64,000 nt of DNA, from NCBI GenBank assembly GCA_022822085.1, contig JAJECK010000127.1:24022-88021 (forward strand), written 5' to 3'. The notes beneath the pieces were generated by a model that ran no database searches, was not told the origin of the DNA, and worked only from the letters and a program-made list of their open reading frames with translations. This stretch comes from Candidatus Poribacteria bacterium. Its GTDB lineage: Bacteria; Poribacteria; WGA-4E; WGA-3G. A program made the translations under genes and the position numbers. This document shows, in pieces, positions 9,321 through 18,411 of the stretch (position 1 is the stretch's first letter; each line of letters opens with the position of its first letter).

Positions 9321-10313
9321 ATGGCAACAATTTATTACGATAGCGATGCAAATTTTGATTTACTGAAAGAACGCACCGTCGCCATCATCGGATATGGCGC
9401 GCAAGGCAGAGCACAAGCACTAAACCTCCAAGACAGCGGTGCAAACGTTGTTGTTGGATTATACGAAGGCAGCCGTTCAAAACCCCGGGCAGAAGCTGAG
9501 GGCATAACCGTCAAAACCGTTGAAGAAGCATCGGCAATGGCAGATATTGTCCAGATTCTCATTCCAGATGAAAAACACTCTGCTGTCTACAGAGATGAGA
9601 TCGCACCGAACATGCAGGAGGGCAATATGCTGATGGTTTCACACGGATTCAGCGTACATTTCGGACAGATTGTCCCTGCCAACGATATAGACGTGACAAT
9701 GATAGCCCCGAAAGGCCCCGGTTCACTTGTCCGTGAAGTGTTTGAAGGCGGCGGCGGAGTGCCGTGTCTCATCGCTATCCATCAAGACACCACTGGTGCT
9801 GCTCGCGACATTGCACTCGCTTATGCAAGAGGAATCGGTGGCACACGCGCAGGGGTGATAGAAACCACATTTCGTGAAGAAACTGAAACCGACCTTTTCG
9901 GTGAACAAGCCGTGCTGTGTGGCGGCACTGCTGCCCTCATTAAAGCCGCATTTGATACACTCGTTGAAGCAGGTTATCAACCCGAAATGGCATACTTTGA
10001 ATGCCTACACGAATTGAAACTCATTGTTGACCTACTCTATGCCGGAGGACTAAGCAAAATGCGGAACGATATTAGTAACACTGCAGAATATGGTGATTTG
10101 ACGCGTGGTCCTGTACTCATTGACGATAGTGTTCGCGAAAAAATGCGTCAGATTCTTGAAGATGTACAAGGTGGTATCTTTGCACGGGAATGGGTACTTG
10201 AGAATCAAGCGAATCAACCAGTGCTCCAAGCACTTCGCAGACAGGAATCAGAACTGCAGATTGAAGAAGTTGGCAAAAACCTGCGCAGTATGATGAGTTG
10301 GCTTGACGAATAG
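9321..10313 (+). CDS. ilvC: Ketol-acid reductoisomerase
   Basis: Class I enzyme that isomerises and reduces acetolactate (or acetohydroxybutyrate) with NAD(P)H to the dihydroxy acid, the second step of branched-chain amino acid synthesis. Residues 1-180 form the Rossmann domain with [18 protein letters not shown] and a cofactor-specificity loop [13 protein letters not shown]. The knotted C-terminal domain holds the metal/substrate residues in [12 protein letters not shown] and in [12 protein letters not shown]. At 330 residues it has class I length. A GAGAGG ribosome site lies at about 9304. It is separated from ilvBN by 7 kb, so the locus is no longer a compact operon. Confidence 0.96.
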   Translation: MATIYYDSDANFDLLKERTVAIIGYGAQGRAQALNLQDSGANVVVGLYEGSRSKPRAEAEGITVKTVEEASAMADIVQILIPDEKHSAVYRDEIAPNMQEGNMLMVSHGFSVHFGQIVPANDIDVTMIAPKGPGSLVREVFEGGGGVPCLIAIHQDTTGAARDIALAYARGIGGTRAGVIETTFREETETDLFGEQAVLCGGTAALIKAAFDTLVEAGYQPEMAYFECLHELKLIVDLLYAGGLSKMRNDISNTAEYGDLTRGPVLIDDSVREKMRQILEDVQGGIFAREWVLENQANQPVLQALRRQESELQIEEVGKNLRSMMSWLDE

Positions 10314-10323
10314 ATTGTTTTTA

Positions 10324-10355
10324 CGGTAGGTGTGGTTTCTTATCCATACCTACCG
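10324..10355 (+). terminator. Hairpin downstream of ilvC
   Basis: CGGTAGGTGTGG pairs with CCATACCTACCG (12 pairs, one G-U) around the loop TTTCTTAT, starting 11 bases after the ilvC stop. Only a weak T-rich tail (TTATCCTT) follows, so termination is plausible but not certain. The hairpin also resembles the GTAGGTGCGGTTTCCTA repeats in the spacers. Confidence 0.5.
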
Positions 10356-10418
10356 TTATCCTTACAACATGCAACTATTATAGCTAATGTACGACACTCT
10401 TGAGGAGTCAATCCAAAT

Positions 10419-11597
10419 TTGGCATCCAATAAATTTAGTCGTGTATCACTAATTCTACCTATCTACCTTCCCGCGTTTCTCCTTTCAACAGGCGCGGGTG
10501 TCATTTCTCCTACACTACCAATCTATATCACTTCCTTTGAACTATCTTATACTTTGACAACTATCGTTATTGCTATCGGTGTTGTAGGGAATATCCCCGC
10601 AGGTATTTTAGTTGAACGCGTAGGTAGAAAACCTGCAATGTTGATTGGATTGGCGTTGATTGTCCTTTCTACAATTGGCATGGGTACCGCACAGCAACTG
10701 TCACATCTGGTCATCGCTCAATTGATTGGTGGTGTCGGTAATGCTCTGTGGATGCTCTCTCGACATGCCTATATGACGGATGTAATTCCACTGGAAAAAC
10801 GCGGTAGATCTATCGCCTTGTTTGGTGGTGTCAATCGTATGGGGACTTTCGCAGGGAAGTTCAGTGCTATCTTCCTCGGAGCAAATCTACGGCTTCCATT
10901 TTTCGTATATGCAATAATTGCTGTCCTGACATTTATTATCTGTATATTCTCAATATCAGAAACAAAACGAGAACAGAAAGTTCAATCCCAAAACACCCAA
11001 TCTTATCTAAAACAACTCATCCAAGTATCTATACAACATTATAAACTATTAGCAACAGCCGGTATCGGGCAAGTTTGTGTTCAGACATTACGGCGCGGAT
11101 GTCATATTATCATTCCATTATACGCACAAGATGTCGTTGGTTTAGATGAAAAAGGTGTACGTTTAGTAGAAATGTTCTCTTCCGCAGTGGATATGTCAAT
11201 GTTTCCTGTCGCCGGGGCGATGATGGACCGCTTCGGTAGGCGATATGCTACAGTACCGGGTATATCCATCTTTGCTACAGGAATGCTATTGATGCCCTTT
11301 ACAGGCTCTTTTACATGGCTTCTCCTCGCATCAATTCTGATGCGTTTCGGTAACGGAATCGCATCGGGAACGATGATGACACTCGGTGCAGATTTAGCAC
11401 CAACGGATGGAACAGGAGAATTCCTTGGGTTATGGCGACTCACTGGAGACTTTGGTGGGGCAGCAGGACCAGTCGTTGTCGGCAACATCGCAGACTTATT
11501 TGGATTGGGATATTCTGGTTTTGCATTGAGCGGAATTGGTTATCTGGCTGTCAGTATTTTTCTCTGGTTAGTGCCAGAGACACTACAAAGGGAATGA
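10419..11597 (+). CDS. MFS transporter
   Basis: A 392-residue major facilitator protein with about twelve predicted membrane helices in two halves. The loop after helix 2 reads ILVERVGRKPAML, which fits MFS motif A, and a matching AMMDRFGRRYAT occurs in the second half. I keep the TTG start at 10419, as AGGAG lies about 11 bases upstream and no good ATG is nearby. The sequence resembles drug/sugar efflux-type MFS proteins, but the substrate cannot be read from it. It stands between ilvC and the tRNA gene. Confidence 0.85.
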   Translation: MASNKFSRVSLILPIYLPAFLLSTGAGVISPTLPIYITSFELSYTLTTIVIAIGVVGNIPAGILVERVGRKPAMLIGLALIVLSTIGMGTAQQLSHLVIAQLIGGVGNALWMLSRHAYMTDVIPLEKRGRSIALFGGVNRMGTFAGKFSAIFLGANLRLPFFVYAIIAVLTFIICIFSISETKREQKVQSQNTQSYLKQLIQVSIQHYKLLATAGIGQVCVQTLRRGCHIIIPLYAQDVVGLDEKGVRLVEMFSSAVDMSMFPVAGAMMDRFGRRYATVPGISIFATGMLLMPFTGSFTWLLLASILMRFGNGIASGTMMTLGADLAPTDGTGEFLGLWRLTGDFGGAAGPVVVGNIADLFGLGYSGFALSGIGYLAVSIFLWLVPETLQRE

Positions 11598-11599
11598 CA

Positions 11600-11685
11600 T
11601 GCCGGGAAAGGGACTCGAACCCTCACGTGCAAATTGCACACTAGAACCTGAATCTAGCCTGTCTACCAAATTCCAGCATCCCGGC
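11600..11685 (-). tRNA. tRNA-Leu (CAG anticodon)
   Basis: Read on the minus strand, an 86-base sequence folds as a class II tRNA. The acceptor stem is GCCGGGA/TCCCGGC with discriminator A. The anticodon stem CTAGA/TCTAG holds the loop TTCAGGT (anticodon CAG, decoding CUG; plus-strand 11648-11650). There is a long variable arm (TGTGCAATTTGCACG) and a T arm GAGGG-TTCGAGT-CCCTT. CCA is not encoded. It lies 2 bases past the MFS stop codon, on the opposite strand. Confidence 0.96.
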
Positions 11686-12144
11686 ATCACGATGAAATTA
11701 GTATACACAGATTTTAATAAAATGTCAAATTAAGGTGTGTAAATGTGTAAATGCAGGGTTAGTTAGTTTTTGGCTTCACCGGCGAATAATAACAGTGGCA
11801 AGGACATCTAATCAATGAAATAGTCCAGTCTTGGGATTTAAACGGTCCGGCATATGCAAGTTGATTGGTTGTAGTCATTCCACTGGCACACCGTGTACAG
11901 GGAAACTTTCATCGACGTTGTCTATGAGTCTATACTTATCAATAAACCTTAATGTGAACGGTAATAAATCATATTCTTAAAACTATTCAATTGTTGTACA
12001 AAATCCACATAACAGTTCTAACACTATATCACCATTGGAAGACGCTTGATAGTTGGTTCATACCCAATAATGAAGGCGTTTGGCTCAATTAGGTTCATGT
12101 TACACTGCCACGTTATCACCAAGTTGAGGTTATAGGTTACTATT

Positions 12145-12417
12145 ATAACTCAAGTTGCTACCTTGTACAACAAACTTCATGAACATTAAGTTATTAATTC
12201 GGTCCTTTCCTATTCACATGAGGTGGGTGTCCCGCCTGCTGGCGAGGTTTCCTAACCTCGCCAAATTTACCGAAATATTTTCTTAATCTTCATCCAGTGT
12301 GTGTCGTCCGAGCGCAAACTGGAAGTTCATGCTACAAAATATTGGCTAATTATCAGTATTTTTCATTAAAAACGGTGTTTTCAGGTCTAAAAACTTATAG
12401 GTAGCAACTTGAGTTAT
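12145..12417. mobile_element. MITE-like element with perfect 18-bp inverted ends
   Basis: ATAACTCAAGTTGCTACC (12145-12162) is exactly complementary to 12400-12417. The 273-bp segment has no gene. It contains a degenerate copy of the element seen at 2690-2817 (AACTTCATGAACATTAA ... TTTTCTTAATCTTCAT) and a GGCGAGGTT-TCCT-AACCTCGCC hairpin (12241-12262). It therefore looks like one small element nested in another. Its right end is 11 bases from the stop codon of the next gene. Confidence 0.65.
12241..12262. repeat. Hairpin repeat, GGTT-TCCT-AACC core
   Basis: Stem GGCGAGGTT/AACCTCGCC with loop TCCT, the same stem as at 2361-2382 with one loop change. The following bases (CGAAATATTTTCTTAATCTTCAT) also match the sequence after the 2361 copy. 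Confidence 0.8.
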
Positions 12418-12428
12418 TATAATAATAC

Positions 12429-13214
12429 TTATTCTCCATCCAACATGTAGTCTTGTAAATATTGTTCGATTTCTGCACTATTTTTGATTATGTCGGTAAA
12501 ATGTGTTTCGCAAACATCATTAAACCGTAAAAGCACATCGTGAGTAGGTTTTTTCTCAAATATACCAATAGGTCGGCATTTTACACCCCATTCCTTGAAT
12601 TGATGTAATGCTAGTGCTGCTGCTTGAGTTTTGTTGTCACTGTTTAGTGCAAATACAAAAAGAGGTAGAGGCATTCCGTTAATCCTACAATCTACTCGAT
12701 ACAGTCCATTAGGATCGCGTACTGGATGTTGCCAATCGAAAGTCATACGGTTTGATTCAACGTTTTGATACAAGAAAGCACGGAAGTCATCTTTAAATGT
12801 AGATTTAACATTTTCCCTTGATAAGTATGTAACGTCAATTATCTTGAGAAGTGCCTGTACAAAGTCAAATAGAGCTTCTCCATAATCTCCATTTGGGATC
12901 TCCATTATCAGTTCTCCATCATAATCTTCAACTTCAAACATAGAACGAGCCTTTAAGATTAGTTTCTGGCGGGTCTCACTCATTAGTGCTTTTTCATCCA
13001 TATAATATGTCAGGTGCTGAAAGGTATGTGCCTCGTCCGAGAGTACCCATTTATTACCCATTTTTTTCAATACAATAACTAACTGATCCCCGTCATTGAA
13101 GTGAAAGGGAGTTAAAACGAGGTAACGGTCTTTACCATCTTCTGAAAGCTGTATTTCCGCTGAGACCTGATCAATAAAGTCTTTTTCTATTGTTTTGACT
13201 GACACTGTTCTCAC
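12429..13214 (-). CDS. DUF1828/DUF1829-like protein
   Basis: A 261-residue soluble protein. Residues about 30-80 (LTPFHFNDGDQLVIVLKK...WVLSDEAHTFQHLTYYMD) match my memory of the DUF1828 consensus, in which an aspartate-rich DGD turn is followed by a (S/T)D-(D/E)..T motif. The C-terminal half resembles DUF1829. The biochemical role of the family is not known to me. It starts 3 bases after the stop of the DUF6978-like gene, so the two are surely co-transcribed and probably work together. Possible roles are a toxin-antitoxin or defence module, but this is inference from gene pairing alone. Confidence 0.7.
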   Translation of the reverse strand: MRTVSVKTIEKDFIDQVSAEIQLSEDGKDRYLVLTPFHFNDGDQLVIVLKKMGNKWVLSDEAHTFQHLTYYMDEKALMSETRQKLILKARSMFEVEDYDGELIMEIPNGDYGEALFDFVQALLKIIDVTYLSRENVKSTFKDDFRAFLYQNVESNRMTFDWQHPVRDPNGLYRVDCRINGMPLPLFVFALNSDNKTQAAALALHQFKEWGVKCRPIGIFEKKPTHDVLLRFNDVCETHFTDIIKNSAEIEQYLQDYMLDGE

Positions 13215-13217
13215 CTC

Positions 13218-13667
13218 CTAGAAAAGATTCAACTGCGCTGGTAATTCAAAACTTGCATCTTGTATAAGACATTGTATGGCCCCTTCAAGGTCACTATAAC
13301 GGTTTGTTTCTTCAGCAAAAGTGTCCTCATCAAATCCGATTTTCTGATATCGCTCTGTTGCATAGTGAATATGATATCCATATATCTTCTCTTTTTCTAT
13401 TTTGTTTTTGTGTGGACGCTTAGGCATTCCGTTATAACGACGAAGTCGAAATAACACACCAGTTTTAGGATTTATAACTCCTAAGATCACTGAAAAATCT
13501 GACATGTATTTTTTATTTAAACGAGTTATGATGCGGAAACGACTACCATTTTCCCCAATGAGAGGTAAACTATTATCCTTTTCAAGTTGCAATCGCCAAT
13601 TGTCTGGTAAAACTTTACGTTCATTAATTAATTCTGTTATTTGTTCATCGGGATATGTTACATCCAT
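13218..13667 (-). CDS. DUF6978-like small protein, first gene of a pair
   Basis: About 149 residues from ATG 13667; a GTG one codon earlier (13670) is an alternative. The middle reads FRIITRLNKKYMSDFSVILG...LFRLRRYNG followed by a His-rich stretch GYHIHYATERYQ. I associate this pattern with the DUF6978 family, with moderate confidence. No catalytic motif is certain, but the conserved R, N and HxH residues could form an RNase- or ligand-binding site. It has no signal peptide or membrane helix. It is followed after 3 bases by the DUF1828-like gene. Confidence 0.6.
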   Translation of the reverse strand: MDVTYPDEQITELINERKVLPDNWRLQLEKDNSLPLIGENGSRFRIITRLNKKYMSDFSVILGVINPKTGVLFRLRRYNGMPKRPHKNKIEKEKIYGYHIHYATERYQKIGFDEDTFAEETNRYSDLEGAIQCLIQDASFELPAQLNLF

Positions 13668-14180
13668 CACTGCGTCCCACTTACAATCTACTATTATGAC
13701 ACATTCAGAAATATAGAAAATCTTATGTTTTCTGGTTGAGAGTTAACATATAAAGTAATATATCATATTACAAGAAAATTATCAATATCATTCCATTCTG
13801 AGCGGCATGTAAGTTTATTGTATTATTAATGCCATTCTCTGAATTCATGACATACGAATATCTCTTCAGGACCTAAGGACCTAAAGAATCTAACACTACG
13901 CATTTTCTATCATTCGATATAATTTTTCTGGACACGGAAAATCTGTTCTACTATAGGAAACAGCTATTTATTGACAAAAGCATTACATAATAGCCAAATA
14001 TAGTGAATTAGAAAAAAAACAGTAACACCCATTCTCTTGATAGACAATGTTCCTACCTATCTAATACATAAAATTCTATTTATTACGGATTTTATCACAG
14101 TATTTTCTTGACACAAATATTAATACATGTTAATTTACATCAATTATCACTTCCATACCTTATCTTGAAGGAGCAATCGG
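13668..14180. other. AT-rich spacer between divergent genes
   Basis: About 510 very AT-rich bases separate the divergent DUF6978-like gene and the dehydrogenase at 14181. No gene is visible. A TTGACA at 14108-14113, spaced 17 bases from a weak TAATTT (14131-14136), is a possible promoter for the dehydrogenase. Confidence 0.5.
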
Positions 14181-15284
14181 ATGAGTATAAGCATCGGTAT
14201 GGTAGGCTTAGGGATGTTCGGTCCCTCGTTTATCCAGTCCTATAAAGCACACCCAGATGTACATCGTCTCGCATTATGTGATTTGCAACCTGACAGATTG
14301 TCAAAATGGGCAAAAGAGTTTGAGATCTCTGAAACTTATACAAGCCTTGACGACATCTGCAAATCCGATCTGGACGCACTTGTCATCATAACACAGCATT
14401 GGATGCACGCACCGCAAGCTATCCAGGCAATGGAAGCTGGAAAGCATGTCTACACTGCTGTTCCCGCAGCGGTATCATTGGACGAATGTGAACAGTTGAT
14501 TAGAACAGTAGAAAAGACCGGAATGATCTATATGAACGGTGAGACAAGTTATTTTCGTCCAGAAACAGCCTTTTGTCGGGAAAAAGCTGCGGAAGGGGCA
14601 TTTGGTGAATTCGTCCACTGTCGCGCCGAGTATTTCCATGACATGGATCATGGACTATATAATGTGCTAAAGAACCGTTGGGGTGATCAGTTTGGACGGG
14701 ATAAAACCGGTTTTATCCCGATGTATTATCCAACACACTCAACTTGTTTCCCAATTTCTGTGATGAATGCCCATGCTACCTCGGTTTCCGCACAAGGTTA
14801 TATCTATCCTAACGATGATTGGTTTCGATTAGACACAATCTACAAAAACCAGTTTTCTAATGAGGTCGGTCTATTCGCGATGAGCAACGGTGCGACAATG
14901 CAAATCTGTGAATTCAGACGGATTGGTCATCCAGGGAGTGAACGTGCCAGTGGTATCTATGGCACAGAAGGAAGCTATGAACAGAGTCTTGCAGGAAAGG
15001 TATGGGCGAATAAGCACGGTTCCCAAGATATCCAACCAACCCAAATGCACGAATTCTTGCCGGAGGCACTTAAGGATCATTTAGGTGGACACGGCGGTTC
15101 ACATGCATATCTGGTGCATGAATTCGTGGATTCTGTTAACCGCCAACGCTTACCGAGAATCAACGTTTGGGAAGCAGTCCGATATTGCGCCCCTGGAATT
15201 GTTGCACATGAATCCGCACTAAGAGACGGTGAATTATTACCAATTCCAGATTGGGGGAGATGCCCCATCAGATTAAGATGTTAA
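14181..15284 (+). CDS. Gfo/Idh/MocA-family oxidoreductase lacking the EKP lysine
   Basis: A 367-residue NAD(P)-dependent dehydrogenase-like protein. The N-terminal Rossmann fold begins SIGMVGLGMFGPSF (GxGxxG) and the C-terminal part is the Gfo/Idh/MocA alpha/beta domain. AAGGAG (14168-14173) lies just upstream. At the place where most members have the catalytic EKP (after AGKHVY) this protein reads TAVPAAVSLDE, so the usual lysine is missing. A subgroup with that change may use other residues or may not be a standard sugar dehydrogenase. The substrate is unknown. A second family member with an intact EKP is at 61245-62312. Confidence 0.85.
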   Translation: MSISIGMVGLGMFGPSFIQSYKAHPDVHRLALCDLQPDRLSKWAKEFEISETYTSLDDICKSDLDALVIITQHWMHAPQAIQAMEAGKHVYTAVPAAVSLDECEQLIRTVEKTGMIYMNGETSYFRPETAFCREKAAEGAFGEFVHCRAEYFHDMDHGLYNVLKNRWGDQFGRDKTGFIPMYYPTHSTCFPISVMNAHATSVSAQGYIYPNDDWFRLDTIYKNQFSNEVGLFAMSNGATMQICEFRRIGHPGSERASGIYGTEGSYEQSLAGKVWANKHGSQDIQPTQMHEFLPEALKDHLGGHGGSHAYLVHEFVDSVNRQRLPRINVWEAVRYCAPGIVAHESALRDGELLPIPDWGRCPIRLRC

Positions 15285-15452
15285 TTACACTTGACTAAAG
15301 TTACTTTTTAATGTAAACTATACTACTTAATAGGAAGTATCCTCACTGCTTGTAACTCAAGAACATTATTGAATTGTAAGTTTTACCCTATCAATTGATT
15401 ATCGGACCCCAATTTATGTATGCTACAATTATGAGGTTATAAGGAGAATAGA

Positions 15453-17897
15453 ATGGCTATTGAATACGCGGGAGCTTATGATGCATCGGCGATCCCCACA
15501 GATGTTGCCCGCGAAATTGAAATTTATGAGATCCAACTCGATCGGTTCCAAGCCGGTCAAGTGGAAGAGGCAACCTTTACTGAATTTAGACTTCGGCGCG
15601 GCGTTTATGGACAGCGCGATGACCGGTCGCAGATGATCCGTGTCAAGATCCCTTTCGGGGGGCTTACAGCAGCACAACTCGAAATGCTCGCAGATGTGGC
15701 TGAAGAATTTTCGGATAACATCATTCACATTACGACGCGTCAAGATGTGCAATATCATTACGTAGACATCAACACCACCTCTGAGTTGATGCGCCGCCTC
15801 GCAAGTGTCGGTATCACAACAAAGGAAGCATGTGGTAATGTTGTGCGGAATGTCACAGCATGCCCCATCAGTGGTGTTTGCCAAGATGAAACGTTTGACG
15901 TAACGCCCTATTCTAAGGCTCTGTCAGCATTCCTTTTAGGACACCCAGACGCAGAAAATTTCGGACGAAAGTTCAAAATCGCATTTTCTGGATGTGAAGA
16001 ACACGCATGCGGCTTAGCAAGCATGCACGATATCGGAGCGGTTGCTGCTGTCAAAGAAGTTGACGGTGAAATCAAAAAGGGATTTAAATTCTATGTCGGC
16101 GGTGGACTCGGTGCGGTCCCACATCAAGCGAAGGTACTTGATGAATTCCTCCCCGCAGAAGAACTATTACCCATTTCACAGGCAATCTGTAGAGTCTTCA
16201 CACGTTTAGGCGAACGCAGAAATCGAAATAAGGCACGTCTGAAGTTTGTAGTTGCAAAATATGGAATTGAAGAATTTCGCAAAATGGTCTATGAAGAACG
16301 TGAAACTCTTCGCCACGATCCACAATGGACCGCATATCTTGACAATTTAGATGCTTTCAATGAGAGCCCACTCAAACCGCCGACGCAGCTAAACGGTGCA
16401 TCAAAACCTGAAGGGTTTGATGAATGGTATCAATCTAATATCCGCTTACAGAAGCAACCTGGGTATGCATTCGTAACGATTACGTTACCGCTTGGAGATA
16501 TTACGGCTGACCAAACACGGGTTTTAGCAGACATCTCACGCAAATATGTGAAAGACACGATCCGTGCAACAGTGGAACAGAACATTGTACTCCGCTGGGT
16601 TACGATGACAGACTTACCAGCACTCTATAAGGAATTAAAAGCAATCGGTCTGGGAGATCCAGGTGCTGAATCATTAGTAGATATTGTGGCTTGCCCCGGC
16701 ACTGATTCATGCAAACTCGGTGTTTCTTCTTCACGTGGTCTGGCAGCACATCTGCGAAACCATTTTATTGAAACTGGTGTTCAGAATGATATCAAAGATT
16801 TCAGAATCAAGATTAGTGGATGCCCCAATTCATGTGGACAACATCACATCGCAAACCTCGGTTTCTTCGGTTCCACCAAACGAATAGAGGGACGTAACGC
16901 ACCTATATACCAAGTACTACTCGGTGGACACATGGTAGAAAATGCCAGTTCTTACGGACTTGCTACCGGAAAAATTCACGGTAATTTTATTCCTGCATTC
17001 ATTGAAGAATTGACTGGAAAATATGTTGATGAGAAGCAAGATGAGGAATCCTTCACCGATTACGTCGGACGACTCGGTAAAGCGGAAATCAAAACCATGT
17101 TGTCCAAATACGATAAAATCCCTTCTTATGAAGAAGCACCGGAATTTTACGTGGATACAGGCGACACGAAAGATTACCAACTCAAAACTGGTGTCGGTGA
17201 GTGTGCTGGAGAGGTGATAGCACTTGTCTCCATGAAATTGGAAGAAGCGGATAGACTCATCTATGAATCCGGTCTGAGTTTGGAAAAAGGGACTTACCAA
17301 GAATGTGGAGATAAAGCTTATGATGCAATGATCCGAGCTGCCGACGGTCTCCTGACGACAGTTGGATTGCAATACATTGACAATGCCACAACTGTCAATG
17401 AATTCAAGACCCACTTCTTTGATCCCGGTAACTTCTTTGCAGGATACGGCGCACATCTGTTCAAGGCAACTGAAGAAGACGCATCTACGTTTGACCAAGA
17501 ATTGGCACACCGCCGCGTTGAGGAAGCTACCCTCTTTGTTGAAGAATCGCATCACATCTACGGACGCATGCGCATAAAACAAGAGGAAGAGGAAGCCAGT
17601 AAACGTAAAACACGTAGATCTCGTCCTGCAGCCAAACCGAAAGTCGTCAAGGAGAAAAAACCTGTTGAGGAAATCGTTGATAGTCTTGATCTGAAAGGTG
17701 TAGAATGCCCATTCAACTATGTCCAAGCGAAAGTTCGGTTGGAAACGATGGATGTAGGCCAACTCTTGGAGATCACAATTGACGACGGTGAACCGTTTGA
17801 GAACGTCCCGAAGAGCCTCACAAACGATGGGCACGACATTCTTGACACCAAGAAGATCGGAAAACATTACCGCCTTACTATAAAAAAAGGTGAATAG
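15453..17897 (+). CDS. Sulfite/nitrite reductase fused to a TusA-type sulfur carrier
   Basis: An 814-residue protein, ATG 15453 behind AAGGAG (15441-15446). Residues about 20-555 form the two pseudo-symmetric halves of a sirohaem/4Fe-4S reductase. The expected cluster ligands are C414-x5-C420 (ACPGTDSCKLG) and C457-x3-C461 (SGCPNSCGQHH). Unusually, the N-terminal half has its own pairs, C137-x5-C143 and C181-x4-C186. Residues about 590-700 look like a helical HEPN-type region. After a basic linker (KRKTRRSRPAAKPK) comes a TusA-like domain with C752 in GVECPFNYVQAK. It probably reduces sulfite to sulfide and passes sulfur on, although nitrite use is possible. It appears to be a single-gene unit. 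Confidence 0.88.
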   Translation: MAIEYAGAYDASAIPTDVAREIEIYEIQLDRFQAGQVEEATFTEFRLRRGVYGQRDDRSQMIRVKIPFGGLTAAQLEMLADVAEEFSDNIIHITTRQDVQYHYVDINTTSELMRRLASVGITTKEACGNVVRNVTACPISGVCQDETFDVTPYSKALSAFLLGHPDAENFGRKFKIAFSGCEEHACGLASMHDIGAVAAVKEVDGEIKKGFKFYVGGGLGAVPHQAKVLDEFLPAEELLPISQAICRVFTRLGERRNRNKARLKFVVAKYGIEEFRKMVYEERETLRHDPQWTAYLDNLDAFNESPLKPPTQLNGASKPEGFDEWYQSNIRLQKQPGYAFVTITLPLGDITADQTRVLADISRKYVKDTIRATVEQNIVLRWVTMTDLPALYKELKAIGLGDPGAESLVDIVACPGTDSCKLGVSSSRGLAAHLRNHFIETGVQNDIKDFRIKISGCPNSCGQHHIANLGFFGSTKRIEGRNAPIYQVLLGGHMVENASSYGLATGKIHGNFIPAFIEELTGKYVDEKQDEESFTDYVGRLGKAEIKTMLSKYDKIPSYEEAPEFYVDTGDTKDYQLKTGVGECAGEVIALVSMKLEEADRLIYESGLSLEKGTYQECGDKAYDAMIRAADGLLTTVGLQYIDNATTVNEFKTHFFDPGNFFAGYGAHLFKATEEDASTFDQELAHRRVEEATLFVEESHHIYGRMRIKQEEEEASKRKTRRSRPAAKPKVVKEKKPVEEIVDSLDLKGVECPFNYVQAKVRLETMDVGQLLEITIDDGEPFENVPKSLTNDGHDILDTKKIGKHYRLTIKKGE

Positions 17898-17956
17898 GGT
17901 TACAAACCATTTTCAATAAAGTCGGATGTTTTGAATATTGTCTGTCCGATTATATA

Positions 17957-18004
17957 TATAGGCGTTTGCCTTCCGCGCTCAAAACGGACAGGCAAACGCC
18001 TATA
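17957..18004 (+). terminator. Strong hairpin after the reductase gene
   Basis: TATAGGCGTTTGCC (17957-17970) and its exact complement (17991-18004) form a 14-bp stem around a 20-base loop that carries CCGCGCTCAAAACGG. It begins 59 bases past the stop codon and is followed by CTTTTC, a poor U-tract. It may act as a terminator or a 3' stabiliser, and it resembles the dispersed palindromes elsewhere. Confidence 0.55.
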
Positions 18005-18072
18005 CTTTTCAAATCTACATTCATAGGACTATCAATATATAAACTTGTAAGAGAACAATGAATTAATCAACA

Positions 18073-18411
18073 ATGCGTGATGTACAACCACGAGAAATAC
18101 ATGTCTACCAGACTCAAAACGGCCGAGAACCTTTTTCTGAATGGTTAAGATCAATTCGTGATCAAGAAACACAAAGACGGCTTCGAACACGACTTGCTTA
18201 CCTCAAAACTGGAAATTTTGGCGATTTCAAATCTGTTGGTGATGGTGTATTTGAACTCCGTTTGCACTTTAGGGCAGGTTACCGAATCTATTATAGTGAG
18301 GTAAGTAACACTATTGTGCTTTTGCTCTGTGGTGGAGACAAGTCATCACAAGCGCGAGATATTGAGCAAGCAAAAAGATACTGGTTGCAATATAAGGAGG
18401 CACACCGATGA
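18073..18411 (+). CDS. RelE/ParE-superfamily toxin (HigB-like)
   Basis: A 112-residue protein with the pattern of the 'addiction module killer' group of RelE/HigB toxins. N-terminal residues read EPFSEWLRSIRDQETQRRLRTRLAYLKTGNFGDFK. The core is GVFELRLHFRAGYRIYYSE, and the C-terminal GGDKSSQARDIEQAKRYW is characteristic. These toxins usually cleave mRNA on the ribosome; that activity is family knowledge, not visible here. It overlaps the antitoxin gene by 4 bases (ATGA), with toxin first as in higBA. Confidence 0.88.
   Translation: MRDVQPREIHVYQTQNGREPFSEWLRSIRDQETQRRLRTRLAYLKTGNFGDFKSVGDGVFELRLHFRAGYRIYYSEVSNTIVLLLCGGDKSSQARDIEQAKRYWLQYKEAHR

Larger units (their letters stand above)
11686..12428. 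other. Repeat-rich spacer, no gene seen
   Basis: No convincing reading frame is present in these 743 bases. The right half is occupied by an element with 18-bp inverted ends (12145-12417). The left half is AT-rich sequence in which I recognise nothing. Confidence 0.65.

Noticed and set aside
12429..13667. A restriction-modification system
   Set aside because: Neither protein shows methyltransferase, helicase or PD-(D/E)XK motifs that I can identify.
16917..17867. A 316-codon minus-strand frame inside the sulfite reductase gene
   Set aside because: It lies wholly antisense to a well-recognised protein, has a Phe/Cys-rich composition typical of a shadow frame, and shows no motif.
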